Shown here one piece after another: positions 63,130-64,000 of a DNA stretch of 64,000 nucleotides; the first letter of the stretch is position 1, and each line of letters opens with the position of its first letter. A program made the translations under genes and the position numbers. Source of the stretch: Straminergon stramineum (Eukaryota; Streptophyta; Bryopsida; Hypnales; Calliergonaceae); NCBI GenBank assembly GCA_963920665.1, contig OY987268.1, positions 9,550,501-9,614,500 of the forward strand, read 5' to 3'. A model generated the notes under the pieces. That model saw only the letters and a program-made list of their open reading frames with translations, made no database searches and was not told the DNA's origin.

Positions 63130-64000
63130 GGACAAGCGGAGAACATTGCCCAGCAACTTCAACCAGTAACAGCGTTAGAAGTGGTGATCACAGGTTATCC
63201 TTCATTCTAATGCGCAGCAATGAATGTCTAGGGTTTGTACGTGTGGAGATTTTGGCGTAGGGGTATCCACTGTGAAGTGTGCACCGTTCGAAGCGTATCT
63301 AAATTTGATTTCTTGAGCTGTAGGTTCATAGTTCAATGAAAAATGCAAGGGAATAGACTTTCAAAGGAGATGATTACCTTTGCCTCAATGTCGTCACTTT
63401 AGCATTCGAAACTCGCCGGCGTTCCATGCTTGACCTCATGGTTGTCACAGATCCTCCTTTCCCTTTCTCGCACCCCATATCACAGAGAAGCCTCCCTGTA
63501 TGAGCTTTCACAGGATAGCCCAACTCTTTTATTATACCTCGTATTTGTACACTTGGTCCTTCACCATAGCTTTCCCTTTACTCTAATTACAAGACATTTT
63601 GTTTTGAAGGTGCTATGACACAGAATGGGCATGGTGATCCCAGAATGGGAAATGCTGAGAGACTGCGAGTTTGAAGAAGAAATAAGAAACAAAGCTTTGC
63701 AAGCCAACCGTGGGGGTCAGGACTGAGTTTTCGGAGGCTGCAGGGAGTTCCACAATGGAGAGAAGCAGGTGCAGGGGAAGCACTCAGTTGTGCAATACGA
63801 CTGAAACTGCATTAATTGATGCGGATGCTCAAGACATTACATGATAGTCGGGTATTGACCGCGCAGTGAAGCCCGCCATATGAAATAAGTTACATTGCGG
63901 CTGGTGATACGTCAAGGGATACGATTGAATAGAGCGGACAGATGTTCTTGGAGAAATTGAAGATGGAGAAAGCTTTGTCTCCAATATTTTTTTTGATGGG
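63130..64000. other. Right edge, upstream of the minus-strand gene
   Basis: This should contain the promoter and 5' leader of the minus-strand gene, or earlier exons that I could not establish. The plus-strand ORFs here have no motif. Nothing else is identified. Confidence 0.4.

Overview
This is nuclear DNA of a land plant. Genes are spliced at GT-AG sites, one encoded enzyme starts with a chloroplast transit peptide, and there is a plant-type calcium-dependent protein kinase and a plant purple acid phosphatase of the PAP15/23 type. The transposable elements (CACTA/En-Spm, Stowaway and Tourist-like MITEs) are also plant-typical. The DNA is AT-rich and gene-poor, with about five or six host genes in 64 kb. 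I cannot name the species. An intronless diaminopimelate decarboxylase and a Tc1-like DD34E transposase relic hint at a lineage outside the well-studied angiosperms, but that is weak inference.

Layout. 0-1.3 kb: 5' part of a purple acid phosphatase (PAP) gene on the minus strand, running off the left edge. 1.3-9.6 kb: repeats only (a Stowaway MITE, a 0.56-kb inverted-repeat hairpin, a decayed Tc1 transposase, two CACTA-type non-autonomous elements). 9.65-22.99 kb: one complete 13.3-kb CACTA element with ATC target-site duplications. It carries a nonsense-riddled TNPD (tnp2) transposase on the plus strand and a divergent accessory gene on the minus strand. 23.4-31.5 kb: an unusual block with a decayed multi-exon gene (ParB-like box, no family recognised), an intact HAD/FCP1-like ORF, a second HAD-like fragment, and about fifteen copies of a 20-bp palindrome seen nowhere else in the window. 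32.2-36.8 kb: a complete seven-exon PAP gene on the minus strand, a tandem duplicate of the one at the left edge. 41.4-44.1 kb: an NSE2/MMS21-type SUMO ligase gene on the minus strand. 49.9-52.5 kb: a three-exon CDPK. 57.1-58.6 kb: intronless plastid diaminopimelate decarboxylase. 59.9-63.1 kb: a minus-strand gene for a large, mostly disordered protein I do not recognise.

The host genes form no shared pathway (phosphate release, SUMO/DNA repair, calcium signalling, lysine synthesis). The TE content gives the window its character. Two independent coding regions, TNPD and the 23.7-28.8 kb gene, are broken only by stop codons that can each come from CAG, CAA or CGA by one C-to-T change. I found no frameshift in the stretches I followed codon by codon. 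This is what decay by methylated-cytosine deamination would leave. The 23.4-31.5 kb block is the best candidate for something undescribed.

I saw no rRNA, tRNA or CRISPR array. Intron borders were read by eye from GT/AG sites and reading-frame phase, so coordinates may be off at weak sites.
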